Part shown: positions 53,689 through 63,165 of the stretch, one piece after another
Layout: every line of letters starts with the position of its first letter
How positions within the stretch are numbered: the stretch's first letter is position 1
Made by a program: the position numbers and the translations under genes
The notes under the pieces: generated by a model
Databases searched by the model: none
What the model was told of the DNA's origin: nothing
The model's input: only the letters and a program-made list of their open reading frames with translations
Source: Allopontixanthobacter sediminis
Lineage (GTDB): Bacteria > Pseudomonadota > Alphaproteobacteria > Sphingomonadales > Sphingomonadaceae
DNA: 64,000 nucleotides
Assembly (NCBI RefSeq): GCF_009828115.1
Contig: NZ_WTYL01000002.1
Coordinates: 1 to 64,000 of the forward strand
Reading direction: 5' to 3'

Positions 53689-53796
53689 AGCGGCACCTTT
53701 GTGGTCAGTAAGATCATGTCAAACCCGGCGCAGGTTCCGCGATGCCGATCAGGATGACGTCCGGCGCTATCGGGACAAGGCGCCGGAACGCCGGTT

Positions 53797-53870
53797 TGGA
53801 GCGGGTGAAGGGAATCGAACCCTCGTCGTCAGCTTGGGAAGCTGCTGCTCTACCATTGAGCTACACCCGC
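53797..53870 (-). tRNA. tRNA-Gly(CCC)
   Basis: Reading the minus strand: acceptor GCGGGTG, D arm TAGCTCAATGGTAGAGCA, anticodon loop TTCCCAA (anticodon CCC), T arm GAGGGTTCGATTCCC, acceptor strand CACCCGC then TCCA, so CCA is encoded. All arms pair except one end of the anticodon stem. The pattern equals known tRNA-Gly(CCC) genes. No second copy of its 3' end was seen, so there is no sign of integration here. Confidence 0.93.
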
Positions 53871-54082
53871 AAGGCGTTCAAATCGCACATGTCATCGTAA
53901 AAAACCAAACGATTTACGGCTTGGCTTCAAGGGCCTCCCCGCAATCGGTTGCCAAGTGCCATAAGCGGGCCGCCCCGGTCAACGCAAGATCGAAGGCCCA
54001 TGCACCGCTATCATTCGAACTGCGCCTTGCGCCCGCCCGCTTTGCGGGATTAAGAGCCCGGCTACAAGGCAGGAGACTTCCG

Positions 54083-54472
54083 TTGCGCCAGCATGCCCTT
54101 TCCGGTTCCCCGTTCGAAACGCGATTCGGATTTTCCCGGGCGGTTCGGATCGGCAACCGCATTATAGTCGCAGGGACTGGCCCGATCGAGGAGGATGGGT
54201 CGAGCACTCCGGGCGATGCGGCCGCGCAGGCGGCGAGGTGCTGTGCAATCATCGTCCGGGCGGTTGAGGAACTGGGCGGGAGCGCGGCCGATATAGTCCG
54301 GACACGCATGTTCCTGACCGACCTCGGCGATCAGGATACGGTCGGCGCAGTGCATGCCCGCTATTTTGGCATAGCTCGGCCGGCGGCGACGATGGTCGGC
54401 GTCGCGGCGCTTTGCCGGCCCGAATGGCTGGTCGAAATCGAGGCTGAAGCGGTAATGGGGAATGCTCCGTGA
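54083..54472 (+). CDS. RidA-family protein
   Basis: A 129-residue protein of the RidA/YjgF family: GFSRAVRIGNRIIVAGTGPIEEDG, QAARCCAIIVRAVEELGGSAADIVRTRMFLTDL and ARPAATMVGVAALCRPEWLVEIEAEAV. The arginine that binds the carboxylate of enamine/imine substrates in RidA (R-x-T of the ARPAxT region) is present (RPAAT). TTG 54083 is the start supported by AGGAG 7 bases upstream; the longer frame from 53585 runs through the tRNA-Gly and is wrong. Its stop overlaps the next gene (GTGA). Confidence 0.75.
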   Translation: MRQHALSGSPFETRFGFSRAVRIGNRIIVAGTGPIEEDGSSTPGDAAAQAARCCAIIVRAVEELGGSAADIVRTRMFLTDLGDQDTVGAVHARYFGIARPAATMVGVAALCRPEWLVEIEAEAVMGNAP

Positions 54473-55431
54473 TCCGCGCAGCACTGGTTTCGGTCCTCGC
54501 TGCCCTTCTCGCTGCATGCGCCGCGATTTCGAACGCCGGCGCACTGGATGGCGCGGCCGTAACGGATAAGCGGATAGCGCTGACCTTCGACGATATCCCG
54601 CGTGGACGAGGTGCCTTTTTCGATGACGAGGAGCGCACCCGGCGGATCATCGCCAACCTGGCCGAGTCCGGCGTTTCACAGGCCGCGTTCTTCCTTAATC
54701 CGGGCATGATCGACGGGCGCGCCGGGGCTGCGGACCGCATCGCCCGCTATGTCTCGGCGGGTCACGTGATCGCCAACCATTCCAACACCCACCCGCACCT
54801 GTCCGATACCGACGCCGAAGCGTACCTGGCGGATATCGACACTGCCGAGAACTGGCTGAAAGGCCGGGAAGGTTATCGCCCCTGGTTCCGCTATCCGTTT
54901 CTGGATGAAGGCGGCCGGGACAAGGTGAAGCGCGATACCGTCCGTGCGGGGCTGGCGGAGCGCGGTTTGCGCAATGGTTACGTCACGGTGGACGCGTCCG
55001 ACTGGTTTTACGAACAGGCGGCGATCGACGCGAAGGCGGCGGGTCAGGTCATGGACATGGACGGCCTGCGGGACCTGTATGTTGAAAGCCACGTCCAGTC
55101 GGCCGAATTCAGCGACGCCCTCGCCCGGCGGACGCTAGGCCGCGCGCCGGCCCAGGTGATGCTGCTGCATGAAACCGATCTGGCCGCGCTGTATCTGTCC
55201 GATCTGGTGACTGCGCTGAAGGCCAAGGGCTGGCGGATCATTTCCGCCGACGAGGCCTTCGCCGATCCGATTGGGCAGTTGCAGCCCGATGTTCCCTCCG
55301 CACAAGGAACCTTGACCGAGGCGCTGGCGTGGGAACTAGGGCTTCCCGCCCCCCGCTGGTACGCACGCAATAACCCATCGCTGGCGGGTGATGAGTTTCG
55401 CCGCCGCGTGATTGGCGGGCAAAAAGATTAA
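54469..55431 (+). CDS. NodB-type polysaccharide deacetylase lipoprotein
   Basis: A 320-residue carbohydrate esterase family 4 protein. Lipobox LLAAC (Cys17). NodB motifs: LTFDD (Asp41 base, Asp42 metal), NHSNTHP with metal ligands His104 and His108, a RYPFLDEGGRD arginine motif and VMLLHETD near the end. It deacetylates an N- or O-acetylated glycan, perhaps peptidoglycan, at the envelope. GTG 54469 overlaps the RidA stop by four bases (GTGA). Confidence 0.82.
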   Translation: MIRAALVSVLAALLAACAAISNAGALDGAAVTDKRIALTFDDIPRGRGAFFDDEERTRRIIANLAESGVSQAAFFLNPGMIDGRAGAADRIARYVSAGHVIANHSNTHPHLSDTDAEAYLADIDTAENWLKGREGYRPWFRYPFLDEGGRDKVKRDTVRAGLAERGLRNGYVTVDASDWFYEQAAIDAKAAGQVMDMDGLRDLYVESHVQSAEFSDALARRTLGRAPAQVMLLHETDLAALYLSDLVTALKAKGWRIISADEAFADPIGQLQPDVPSAQGTLTEALAWELGLPAPRWYARNNPSLAGDEFRRRVIGGQKD

Positions 55432-55482
55432 GTCGTCACCACACCGGGTGCATCGCGCAATTCTTTGCGCTAACGAGGACGT

Positions 55483-56628
55483 ATGAACGATCAATTTCAA
55501 CTGAACGAAGACCAGCTGGCGATCCAGGAAATGGCCCAGCGGTTCACCGCCGACAACATCACGCCCTTCGCGGCGGAGTGGGATGAAAAGAAGATTTTCC
55601 CCCGCGATGTGATCAAATCCACGGCCGAGCTTGGCTTCGGCGCGATCTACGTGTCTGAGGAATCCGGCGGCATCGGCCTCGGCCGGCTGGAAGCCGCGAT
55701 CATCATGGAAGCCATGGCTTACGGCTGTCCCGCAACCAGCGCCTTTATCTCGATCCATAACATGGCGGCCTGGATGATCGACAACTTCGGCGGTCAGGAG
55801 GTCAAGGACCGCTACCTGCCCGACCTCGTCAGCATGGAAAAACTCGCCAGCTACTGCCTGACCGAGCCGGGTTCCGGCTCCGATGCGGCGGCGCTCAAGA
55901 CATCCGCACGGCTTGACGGTGACCATTATGTTCTGAACGGCACCAAGCAGTTCATTTCCGGCGGCGGTGTCAACGATGTCTATGTCACCATGGTCCGCAC
56001 CGGAGATCACAAGACCGGCGGGATCACCTGCCTGGTGGTGGACAAGGACACTCCCGGCGTCAGCTTCGGCACCCCGGAACGCAAGCTTGGCTGGAACGCC
56101 AGCCCCACCGCGCAGGTCATCTTCGAGGATGCCCGCGTGCCGGTTGGCAACCGCGTCGGCGCGGAGGGCGAAGGGTTCCGCTTTGCGATGATGGGCCTCG
56201 ACGGCGGACGGCTGAACATCGGTGCCTGTTCACTGGGCGGGGCGCAGCGCTGTCTGGACGAAGCGATCGCCTACACCAAGGACCGCAAGCAGTTCGATAC
56301 GCCGGTATCCGATTTCCAGAACACCCAGTTCATGCTGGCCGATATGGCGACCGATCTGGAGGCAGCCCGCGCGCTGCTTTATCTCGCGGCGGCAAAGGTA
56401 ACCGCCAACGCGCCGGACAAATCCCGCTTTTCCGCGATGGCCAAGCGCCTCGCCACGGACAACGGCAGCAAGGTCGTCGACGATGCGCTGCAATTGTTCG
56501 GCGGGTACGGCTATCTGAAGGATTACCCGATCGAACGGTTCTGGCGGGACTTGCGGGTCCACTCCATTCTCGAGGGCACCAACCAGGTCATGCGAATGAT
56601 CGTCGGACGGGACTTGCTGCGCCAATGA
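55483..56628 (+). CDS. Acyl-CoA dehydrogenase (isobutyryl-CoA type)
   Basis: A 381-residue FAD enzyme of the acyl-CoA dehydrogenase family. ASYCLTEPGSGSDAAALKT (FAD/substrate signature), KQFISGGGVNDVYVTMVRT, and DYPIERFWRDLRVHSILEGTNQVMRMIVGRDLL at the end with the family's catalytic-Glu region. Followed without gap by 3-hydroxyisobutyryl-CoA hydrolase, enoyl-CoA hydratase and 3-hydroxyisobutyrate dehydrogenase, so it is the isobutyryl-CoA dehydrogenase of valine breakdown. Its stop overlaps the next ATG (ATGA, 56625-56628). ATG 55483 follows CTAACGAGGACGT. Confidence 0.88.
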   Translation: MNDQFQLNEDQLAIQEMAQRFTADNITPFAAEWDEKKIFPRDVIKSTAELGFGAIYVSEESGGIGLGRLEAAIIMEAMAYGCPATSAFISIHNMAAWMIDNFGGQEVKDRYLPDLVSMEKLASYCLTEPGSGSDAAALKTSARLDGDHYVLNGTKQFISGGGVNDVYVTMVRTGDHKTGGITCLVVDKDTPGVSFGTPERKLGWNASPTAQVIFEDARVPVGNRVGAEGEGFRFAMMGLDGGRLNIGACSLGGAQRCLDEAIAYTKDRKQFDTPVSDFQNTQFMLADMATDLEAARALLYLAAAKVTANAPDKSRFSAMAKRLATDNGSKVVDDALQLFGGYGYLKDYPIERFWRDLRVHSILEGTNQVMRMIVGRDLLRQ

Positions 56629-57671
56629 CCCGGGACGTCCTTACCCACACCCACGGCGCGGTCGGGCATCTGTCGCTCAACCGTCCCAAGGCGCTGCACG
56701 CGCTCACGCTCGAGATGTGCCATGCGATGAGTTCCGCCCTGTGCAAATGGGCGAACGACGATGCGGTCGGCGCGGTAATCATCGATCATGCCGAAGGGCG
56801 CGGTTTCTGTGCGGGCGGCGATATTGCCTTCCTGCGCAATTCGGCGCTTCACGACGGCGGTGTTTCCGGCCGCAAGTTCTTCCACGACGAATACCAGCTC
56901 AACCACCAGCTGTTCACCTATTCCAAGCCAGTGGTCGCGTTCATGGACGGGATCACCATGGGCGGCGGCGTCGGCATTTCGCAGCCGGCCAAATTCCGGA
57001 TTGCGACCGAGAACACGCGCTTCGCCATGCCCGAAACGGGTATCGGACTGTTTCCCGACGTGGGCGGCGGCTGGTATCTGTCGCGCCTCGGCGGGCGGAT
57101 CGGCCAATTTCTCGCGTTGACTGGTGCGCGGCTGGACGGTTCCGAATGCCTGTGGGCGGGCCTCGCGACACACTACCTGCCGTCGGAGAAACTTGCCGAG
57201 GCGAAAGCCCGGATCAGCGCAGACCCGAGCCGTATCGCGGGTATTCTGTCCGAGCTTTCGGTGACCCCGCCCAAGCCGCGGATCGAGGAAAATGCTGACC
57301 GGATCGTCCGGTTCTTCGCTTCCGACAGCTATGAGGAAATACTCTCCCGGCTGGAAGCGGACGACAGCGATTGGGCGCAGAAGGAACGCGATACGCTGGG
57401 CACCAAGAGTCCGCAGACCTGCAAGGTCGCGCTGCGCCAACTGGCCGCCAGCGCACAGCTGACCGATTTTGCCGACAATATGCGGATGGAATACCGGATC
57501 GCGTCACGCGTGCTTGTCCGTCCGGACTTCGCCGAGGGAGTTCGCGCGGTGATCGTGGAAAAAACCGGCGACCCGGCATGGAACCCAGCTACGCCGGAAG
57601 GCGTCACCGAGGAGCTGCTGGATGCGATTTTCGCGCCGCTGCCTGAAAATGAAGAATGGACTCCCCTATGA
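56625..57671 (+). CDS. 3-hydroxyisobutyryl-CoA hydrolase
   Basis: A 348-residue crotonase-superfamily enzyme of the HIBCH type: [39 protein letters not shown], then [41 protein letters not shown] and a longer carboxy-terminal half than ordinary hydratases. The [12 protein letters not shown] motif marks hydrolases of 3-hydroxyisobutyryl-CoA. Third step of valine degradation, freeing 3-hydroxyisobutyrate for MmsB. Overlaps both neighbours by four bases (ATGA), showing translational coupling. Confidence 0.9.
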   Translation: MTRDVLTHTHGAVGHLSLNRPKALHALTLEMCHAMSSALCKWANDDAVGAVIIDHAEGRGFCAGGDIAFLRNSALHDGGVSGRKFFHDEYQLNHQLFTYSKPVVAFMDGITMGGGVGISQPAKFRIATENTRFAMPETGIGLFPDVGGGWYLSRLGGRIGQFLALTGARLDGSECLWAGLATHYLPSEKLAEAKARISADPSRIAGILSELSVTPPKPRIEENADRIVRFFASDSYEEILSRLEADDSDWAQKERDTLGTKSPQTCKVALRQLAASAQLTDFADNMRMEYRIASRVLVRPDFAEGVRAVIVEKTGDPAWNPATPEGVTEELLDAIFAPLPENEEWTPL

Positions 57672-58450
57672 GCTACGAGACTATCCTGACGGAAACCCGC
57701 GATGCGGTGACACTGATCACGCTGAACCGGCCGCAGGCGCTGAATGCGCTGAATGGTCAAGTGCTGGAAGATCTGATTTCAGCCTTCGCCGAGTTCGAGG
57801 CGGATGACAGCCAGCGCTGCGCGGTGCTGACCGGATCGGGCGACAAGGCCTTCGCCGCCGGGGCCGACATCAAGGAAATGGCCGAGAAGGACGCAGCGGA
57901 TTTCTACCTCGAGGATTTTTTCGCCCGTTGGACCAGCCATGTGGCCGAAGCCGTGCGCAAGCCGTGGATCGCTGCGGTCAATGGATTTGCGCTTGGAGGC
58001 GGGTGCGAGCTGGCAATGATGGCGGATTTCATCCTTGCTTCGGACCAGGCAAAATTCGGCCAGCCGGAAATCAAGCTGGGCGTAGCCCCCGGCATGGGCG
58101 GTTCACAACGCCTCACCCGCGCCGTGGGCAAGAGCAAGGCCATGGAAATGTGCCTGACCGGCCGGATGATGGGCGCAGACGAAGCCGAACGTGCCGGCCT
58201 GGTTGCCCGCGTCGTGCCGCATGACGAGCTGCTGACGGAAGCGATGAAAACCGCCGCCACCATTGCCGGAATGCCGTCGATGGCCGCGATGGTGAACAAG
58301 GAAATGGTCAACGCCGCATTCGAAACCGACCTGGCGCAAGGCATCCGTCACGAACGCCGCCTGTTCCAGATCCTGACTGCCAGCGAAGACAAGGCGGAAG
58401 GCATGGCCGCCTTCATCGAAAAGCGCGAAGGCAAGTGGAAGGGGCGGTAA
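57668..58450 (+). CDS. Enoyl-CoA hydratase
   Basis: A 260-residue crotonase: [59 protein letters not shown] with the catalytic glutamates in CELA and [20 protein letters not shown]. It would hydrate methacrylyl-CoA to 3-hydroxyisobutyryl-CoA. ATG 57668 overlaps the hydrolase stop as ATGA; the longer frame from 57656 adds only MDSP and has a worse fit. Second crotonase in the same operon. Confidence 0.9.
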   Translation: MSYETILTETRDAVTLITLNRPQALNALNGQVLEDLISAFAEFEADDSQRCAVLTGSGDKAFAAGADIKEMAEKDAADFYLEDFFARWTSHVAEAVRKPWIAAVNGFALGGGCELAMMADFILASDQAKFGQPEIKLGVAPGMGGSQRLTRAVGKSKAMEMCLTGRMMGADEAERAGLVARVVPHDELLTEAMKTAATIAGMPSMAAMVNKEMVNAAFETDLAQGIRHERRLFQILTASEDKAEGMAAFIEKREGKWKGR

Positions 58451-58692
58451 TCCTCAAAGGCTTCGGTTTACTTTTCGCCGGGCTGCTGTTTGTCTGGCTG
58501 GGTATTATTGGCTGGAAGCATCGACGTGAAGAGCGGATCAACATCATAGAAGCTGCCATTCTGAAAATCAGCAATGAGGAGCCGTTGCCACGTAGTCTAT
58601 TCGATCGTGCAATGGCCTATCTTCAACCTATCCTCATGCTGGTTTTCGGACCAGCCATGATCTTGACGGGCCTAGTTTTGCTGTTTGTATAA
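58435..58692 (+). CDS. Small two-helix membrane protein
   Basis: An 85-residue frame with two hydrophobic helices (about 8-26 and 64-83), a basic loop KHRREERIN and a short amphipathic middle. The only usable start is GTG 58435, which overlaps the hydratase by 16 bases. Composition is visibly less GC-rich than its neighbours. No family recognised. It lies between the hydratase and mmsB with 12 bases to the latter, so it is transcribed with the valine operon, but its role is unknown. Confidence 0.55.
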   Translation: MEGAVILKGFGLLFAGLLFVWLGIIGWKHRREERINIIEAAILKISNEEPLPRSLFDRAMAYLQPILMLVFGPAMILTGLVLLFV

Positions 58693-58704
58693 CCGGAGAG
58701 TAAC

Positions 58705-59571
58705 ATGAAAATCGCCTTTATCGGTCTTGGCAACATGGGCGCTGGCATGGCCGCGAACCTGGTCAAGGCCGGCCACAATGTCCGCGCCTTCGACCTTAGC
58801 GAAGTTGCACTGGGTCAGGCGAAGGCCAACGGCTGCGACACCTTTCCCACGGCAAAGGAAGCCGTGCAAGGCGTGGATGCGGTCGTGTCCATGTTGCCCA
58901 ATGGCGGGATCGTGTCGCGGGTGTTCCGCAGCGACGTGATCGGCCATGCCCCGCAGGACGCCATCTTGATGGATTGTTCGACCATCGATGTGGCGACCGC
59001 GCGCGACGTGGAAAAGGCCGCTGCCGATGCCGGTTACGCCATGGTCGATGCACCGGTGTCGGGCGGGATCGCGGCAGCGAGCGGCGGGACCCTGACATTC
59101 ATGGTCGGCGGCAGCGACGATGCCTTTGCTCGCGCCGAGCCGGTCCTGTCCGCGATGGGCAAGGCGGTGATCCATGCCGGCGGCGCGGGCGCAGGACAGG
59201 CGGCGAAAATCTGCAACAACATGCTGCTAGGCATTCACATGATCGGCACCTGCGAAGCCTTCACCATGGCGCAGAAGCTGGGCCTCGATCCACAGACCTT
59301 CTATGACATCAGCTCGGTCAGTTCAGGCCAGAACTGGTCGATGACATCCTACTGCCCGGTGCCCGGCGTAGGTCCGCAAAGCCCGGCGGACAACGGTTAC
59401 AAGGGCGGGTTCGCCACTGCGCTGATGCTGAAAGACTTGAAGCTGGCAATGGAAGCGGCAGAAAGCGCCGGGATGGAAACCCCGCTCGGTGCCCATGCCA
59501 AAGCGCTGTACGAGGAATTCGCCGAGGGCCATTCGGACCTCGATTTCTCGGCGATTATCAAGAGTCTTTAG
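58705..59571 (+). CDS. mmsB: 3-hydroxyisobutyrate dehydrogenase
   Basis: A 288-residue beta-hydroxyacid dehydrogenase. NAD site FIGLGNMGAGMAANLVKAGHNV (5-26), substrate motif DAPVSGGIAAASGGTLTFMVGG, catalytic Lys in GAGQAAKICNNMLLGI, and a carboxy-terminal DLKLAMEAAESAGMETPLG. Oxidises 3-hydroxyisobutyrate to methylmalonate semialdehyde; the following enzyme, MmsA, is not in the window. CCGGAGAGTAAC precedes ATG 58705. Last gene of the operon, convergent with ccmI. Confidence 0.92.
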   Translation: MKIAFIGLGNMGAGMAANLVKAGHNVRAFDLSEVALGQAKANGCDTFPTAKEAVQGVDAVVSMLPNGGIVSRVFRSDVIGHAPQDAILMDCSTIDVATARDVEKAAADAGYAMVDAPVSGGIAAASGGTLTFMVGGSDDAFARAEPVLSAMGKAVIHAGGAGAGQAAKICNNMLLGIHMIGTCEAFTMAQKLGLDPQTFYDISSVSSGQNWSMTSYCPVPGVGPQSPADNGYKGGFATALMLKDLKLAMEAAESAGMETPLGAHAKALYEEFAEGHSDLDFSAIIKSL

Positions 59572-59585
59572 ACCGGCCCGCGGAA

Positions 59586-60554
59586 CTAGCGAACGCCCAG
59601 CGCCTCCGCTTCGGCCCGCAGCCGGGCGGCCTGCGCGGGGTTGGCGGCGATCGCATCCTTCAGCGCGCGGGACGCTTCATCCGCTTGCCCCAGCGTGATC
59701 CGGCTGCGCATCAGCATCACCCAGCCGTTCACATCGCCCGGTTCGCTGCGCAGCCGCGTGTCGAGCCGTTCCACCATGCCTTCGGCCATCGATTGCTGCT
59801 CGCTCGGCGAAATGGCCCGCGCGGCGGCGATCTCGTCCTGCGTCGGCCCCGGAATGGCGTTCCCTGCAGTTAACGCCGGAGGGGCCGCAGCCGGGGCGGA
59901 CGCAGCGCGGTCGCGGTCCACCGCGGCGAGCATGGCGGACGTTTCGATCCCGTTGATCTTTCCGACCTGTTCGATAGTGCGGCGCAGATTGTCTTCCCAC
60001 ACCGCGCCCGGCGGCGTTTCCTTCAGGAGTGCCGTCCAGTCGGCGATGGCTCCACGGGGGTCGCCTGCGAGATCCTTGCGCACGGCGAGAAAATAGCGCG
60101 ATCGGGGATCGGTCGGGTCAAGCGCAATGGCCTTCTGGAACGCCGTTACCGCGTCCGCTGGCATCGGGTCACGCTCGCTCGCCATCACCCGCGCTTCGCC
60201 GAGTGCGGACCACAACACCGCGTTATCCGGATCGCCTTCCACTGCCTGGCGATAGGCCCGCGCGGCCTGTTCATACCCGCCCGCGGAAAAATGCGCGAAA
60301 GCGAGTTCCTGCCATGCCTTGGAATTGAGTGGATCCTTCTCCGCAAGAGCCTGCAGTTCGGGAATGGTCGGCGGGGCCTGCTCGTTGGCCGCCGCAATTT
60401 CCGGCGAGATCACCGGGTTGAATGCGCGGTACCCGATGGCGATCACGACCAACGCGGTGCCTGTTAAGAACGCGATCAGCCCGGCGCGGGACTTCTTGCC
60501 CGGCCCCGACGTTCCGGCATCGGCGGGCGTTACTGGAATTTCTGTCTTGTCCAT
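59586..60554 (-). CDS. ccmI: CcmI/CycH-type TPR protein (cytochrome c biogenesis)
   Basis: A 322-residue protein with one amino-terminal membrane anchor (AGLIAFLTGTALVVIAIGYRAF, about 25-46) followed by TPR repeats: LNSKAWQELAFAHFSAGGYEQAARAYRQAVEGDP and AVTAFQKAIALDPTDPRSRYFLAV, then a linker and a carboxy-terminal domain. This is the CcmI layout, which presents apocytochrome c to the haem ligation complex in the periplasm. It stands alone here, though ccmI usually ends a ccm operon; upstream genes of that kind are not seen, so a general TPR protein is the alternative. Confidence 0.65.
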   Translation of the reverse strand: MDKTEIPVTPADAGTSGPGKKSRAGLIAFLTGTALVVIAIGYRAFNPVISPEIAAANEQAPPTIPELQALAEKDPLNSKAWQELAFAHFSAGGYEQAARAYRQAVEGDPDNAVLWSALGEARVMASERDPMPADAVTAFQKAIALDPTDPRSRYFLAVRKDLAGDPRGAIADWTALLKETPPGAVWEDNLRRTIEQVGKINGIETSAMLAAVDRDRAASAPAAAPPALTAGNAIPGPTQDEIAAARAISPSEQQSMAEGMVERLDTRLRSEPGDVNGWVMLMRSRITLGQADEASRALKDAIAANPAQAARLRAEAEALGVR

Positions 60555-60696
60555 CCGGGCGAGCTAGCAGCGAAGCCTGCTTCCGGCAATCCGCGAACCC
60601 GCGCGATTAGCCGGATAGAGGGGTGGCGCTTTGGCGGTGATTGGGTATGGTGCCGTATAACATAATCAGGTCGCGGGACGCATCGGGGGGTCACGC

Positions 60697-63165
60697 ATGC
60701 CAAGTGAAAATGGGCAGGCACGCTATCGAATTGCCATAATAGGTTCAGGGCCCGCCGGCCTTAGCGCAGCCGCGCATGCCGCGGCATTGGGAATGAGCCA
60801 CGTCCTGATCGAGAAGACCGACCACCTCTCCGACACGATTTTCAAATACCAGAAGGGCAAGCACGTCATGGCGACGCCCAGCAATCTGGTGCTTCGTTCA
60901 GACCTCGATTTCGACGCGGGCAAGCGCGAATTCATCCTTGAAACCTGGGACGAGCAGATTGCGTCCGGCAAGGTCAACGTCCGCCTGAATTCGGAAGTCA
61001 CCGCGATCACCGGTGAAACCGGCAATTTCACTATCGAGATCAAGGGCGGCGATACCATCCGGGCCGAAGCGGTGGTGATGGCTATCGGAACACAGGGCAA
61101 TCCCAACAAGCTGCGCTGCCCCGGTGCTGACTTGCCGCTGATCCAGTACCAACTGGACGATCCGGGCGAGTATTTCGACGAGCACATCACCGTCGTGGGA
61201 TCGGGCGATGCCGGGATCGAAAACGCGCTCGGCCTTGCCGCCGACCCCAAGCAGAACAACATCGTTTCGATCCTCAACCGCGGATCGGATTTTGCCCGCG
61301 CGAAATCGGCTAACGTGAAACTGCTCGAGGAAGCGGAGGCCGCTGGCCGCATTTTCGTGCGCCGGGAAACCGCCCCAGCGGAGGTCCGACCAGGCGAACT
61401 GGTACTGGAAACGCGGGACGGCCAGGAAACCATACCCTGCGACCGGATCATCGCCCGCACCGGGTCCCAGCCGCCGCGCGGATTTGTCGAGGCCTGCGGC
61501 ATCGACTTCACCAGCGAGGATCGCGGCGCCTTTCCCAAGCTGTCACCCAGCTTCGAAACCACCCAGCAGGGCGTCCATGTCATCGGCGCGCTGGCGGGCT
61601 ATCCGCTGATCAAGCACTGCATGAACCAGGGCTTTGACGTGGTCGAATTCCTCAATGGGAATCTCGATCTGAAACCTGCGGATGAACCAATCCTGGCGGA
61701 GAAGTTCTCCGCCCTGCCCGGCGTTCGATCGGTCGATCAATGGCTCGAAACCTTCCGCAACAATGTAGTGATCCTGCAGGAACTGTCACCGCTGCAGATG
61801 CGCGAACTGATGCTCGACAGTACCGTTGCCGGATATGACGCGGGCGAGGTGATATTCGAGCGCAACGATCCCGGATCGTCCATGTTCGGTATCGCCGAGG
61901 GGTCCGTGCAGGTGGAAGTCAATCCGGCCGATCCAAGCATCACGGTGCCCATTGAGCAAGGTTCGATCTTCGGCGAAGTCGGCCTGATTTCAGGCCGCCG
62001 GCGCGGTTCGACGGTCCGCGCCGCGGAACCCACGGTGGTTATGGAACTGAGCCGCACCGCCGCGCTCAAGCTGATGGCAACCGCACCGTCCGCTGCGCGC
62101 GCGGTCAACGCGATTTCGATCGAGCGGCAATTGCTGCAGATGTTCGGGTCCGGCCTAACCAAGACCGATGTGGCGGAATTGGTCGCCGCTGCCGAACTGG
62201 TCGATGTGCGCGCGGGGCAGACTGTGGTAACCGAAGGAGCCGAGGACAAGGATGTCTATGTGATCCGGCGCGGGTCGATGATCGTCGAAAAGATGATCGG
62301 CGGCGCGCCGGTGTTCCTGTCCTACCTGCCCGCCGGGTCCTATTTCGGCGAGATGGCGGTAGTCGACGGATCACTCCGTACTGCCACGGTGAAGGCCGCG
62401 ATCAAAAGCGAAGTCGTCCGGTTCCCGGGCGAGGCTTTCGTGGCGCTGCTGGACCGCAAGCCGGCCCTGCGCGACAAGGCGATGGCGGAAATGGCCTCAC
62501 GCCGCGAGGTCAATTCCTTCATCGAAAGCCGCAAGGACAGCTTCGGCAGCGCGGTCGACATGTATTCCGAAACCGCGCGTTTCCTGATCGACAACGGCAT
62601 CGGTGAAGCGACCGACGTGCTGCTGATCGACGAGAAGCTGTGCGTCGGCTGCGATAATTGCGAGAAGGCCTGCGCCGACAGCCACGATGGATTGTCGCGG
62701 CTGGACCGGGAAGCCGGGCGGACTTACGCCCATCTCCATGTGCCGACATCGTGCCGCCACTGCGAACATCCGCATTGCATGGCCGATTGCCCGCCCAACG
62801 CGATCAAGCGCGGCCCGGACGGCGAAGTGTTCATCGATGACACCTGCATCGGCTGCGGCAATTGCCAGCGCAACTGCCCCTATGGGGTGATCCGCATGGA
62901 CGCCAAACCGCCGAAAAAGCCGTCGCTGCTCAACTGGCTGATGTTCGGCGCCGGGCCGGGTCCGGGCGAAGCCAGCTACAGTTGGCGCAAGAAAACCGCC
63001 GAGAAGAAGGGCATCGAAAGCCCCAAGGTTGCGATCAAGTGCGACATGTGTTCCGGCATCGACGGCGGCCCGGCATGCGTGCGCGCCTGCCCTACCGGCG
63101 CGGCGATCCGCGTAACACCGGAGAAATTCCTGACCTTCACCAAGCTGGCGGAGGACGCAGGCTGA
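60697..63165 (+). CDS. Fused FAD oxidoreductase / twin cNMP-binding / 4Fe-4S protein
   Basis: An 822-residue soluble multidomain protein. Residues about 8-320: two-nucleotide-binding flavoprotein fold (IIGSGPAGLSAAAHAA; second site TVVGSGDAGIENAL) without the CxxC of thioredoxin reductase. About 355-475 and 485-605: two cyclic-nucleotide-binding domains (GSIFGEVGLISGRRRGSTVRA; GSYFGEMAVVDGSLRTATV). From about 645: a ferredoxin domain with four cluster motifs, CVGCDNCEKAC, CRHCEHPHCMADC, CIGCGNCQRNC and CDMC...CVRAC, like HybA/NrfC electron-transfer subunits. It suggests electron flow from NAD(P)H via FAD to Fe-S clusters, gated by a nucleotide or similar signal, into the membrane partner encoded next. 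Stop overlaps the next ATG (TGATG). Confidence 0.85.
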   Translation: MPSENGQARYRIAIIGSGPAGLSAAAHAAALGMSHVLIEKTDHLSDTIFKYQKGKHVMATPSNLVLRSDLDFDAGKREFILETWDEQIASGKVNVRLNSEVTAITGETGNFTIEIKGGDTIRAEAVVMAIGTQGNPNKLRCPGADLPLIQYQLDDPGEYFDEHITVVGSGDAGIENALGLAADPKQNNIVSILNRGSDFARAKSANVKLLEEAEAAGRIFVRRETAPAEVRPGELVLETRDGQETIPCDRIIARTGSQPPRGFVEACGIDFTSEDRGAFPKLSPSFETTQQGVHVIGALAGYPLIKHCMNQGFDVVEFLNGNLDLKPADEPILAEKFSALPGVRSVDQWLETFRNNVVILQELSPLQMRELMLDSTVAGYDAGEVIFERNDPGSSMFGIAEGSVQVEVNPADPSITVPIEQGSIFGEVGLISGRRRGSTVRAAEPTVVMELSRTAALKLMATAPSAARAVNAISIERQLLQMFGSGLTKTDVAELVAAAELVDVRAGQTVVTEGAEDKDVYVIRRGSMIVEKMIGGAPVFLSYLPAGSYFGEMAVVDGSLRTATVKAAIKSEVVRFPGEAFVALLDRKPALRDKAMAEMASRREVNSFIESRKDSFGSAVDMYSETARFLIDNGIGEATDVLLIDEKLCVGCDNCEKACADSHDGLSRLDREAGRTYAHLHVPTSCRHCEHPHCMADCPPNAIKRGPDGEVFIDDTCIGCGNCQRNCPYGVIRMDAKPPKKPSLLNWLMFGAGPGPGEASYSWRKKTAEKKGIESPKVAIKCDMCSGIDGGPACVRACPTGAAIRVTPEKFLTFTKLAEDAG

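Noticed and set aside
53797-53870. tRNA-Gly as an integration site
   Set aside because: No integrase nearby and no duplicated 3' end found in the window.
53585-54082. Long amino-terminal extension of the RidA frame
   Set aside because: It would run through tRNA-Gly and the antisense of the CoA-lyase gene; a good ribosome site supports the start at 54083.
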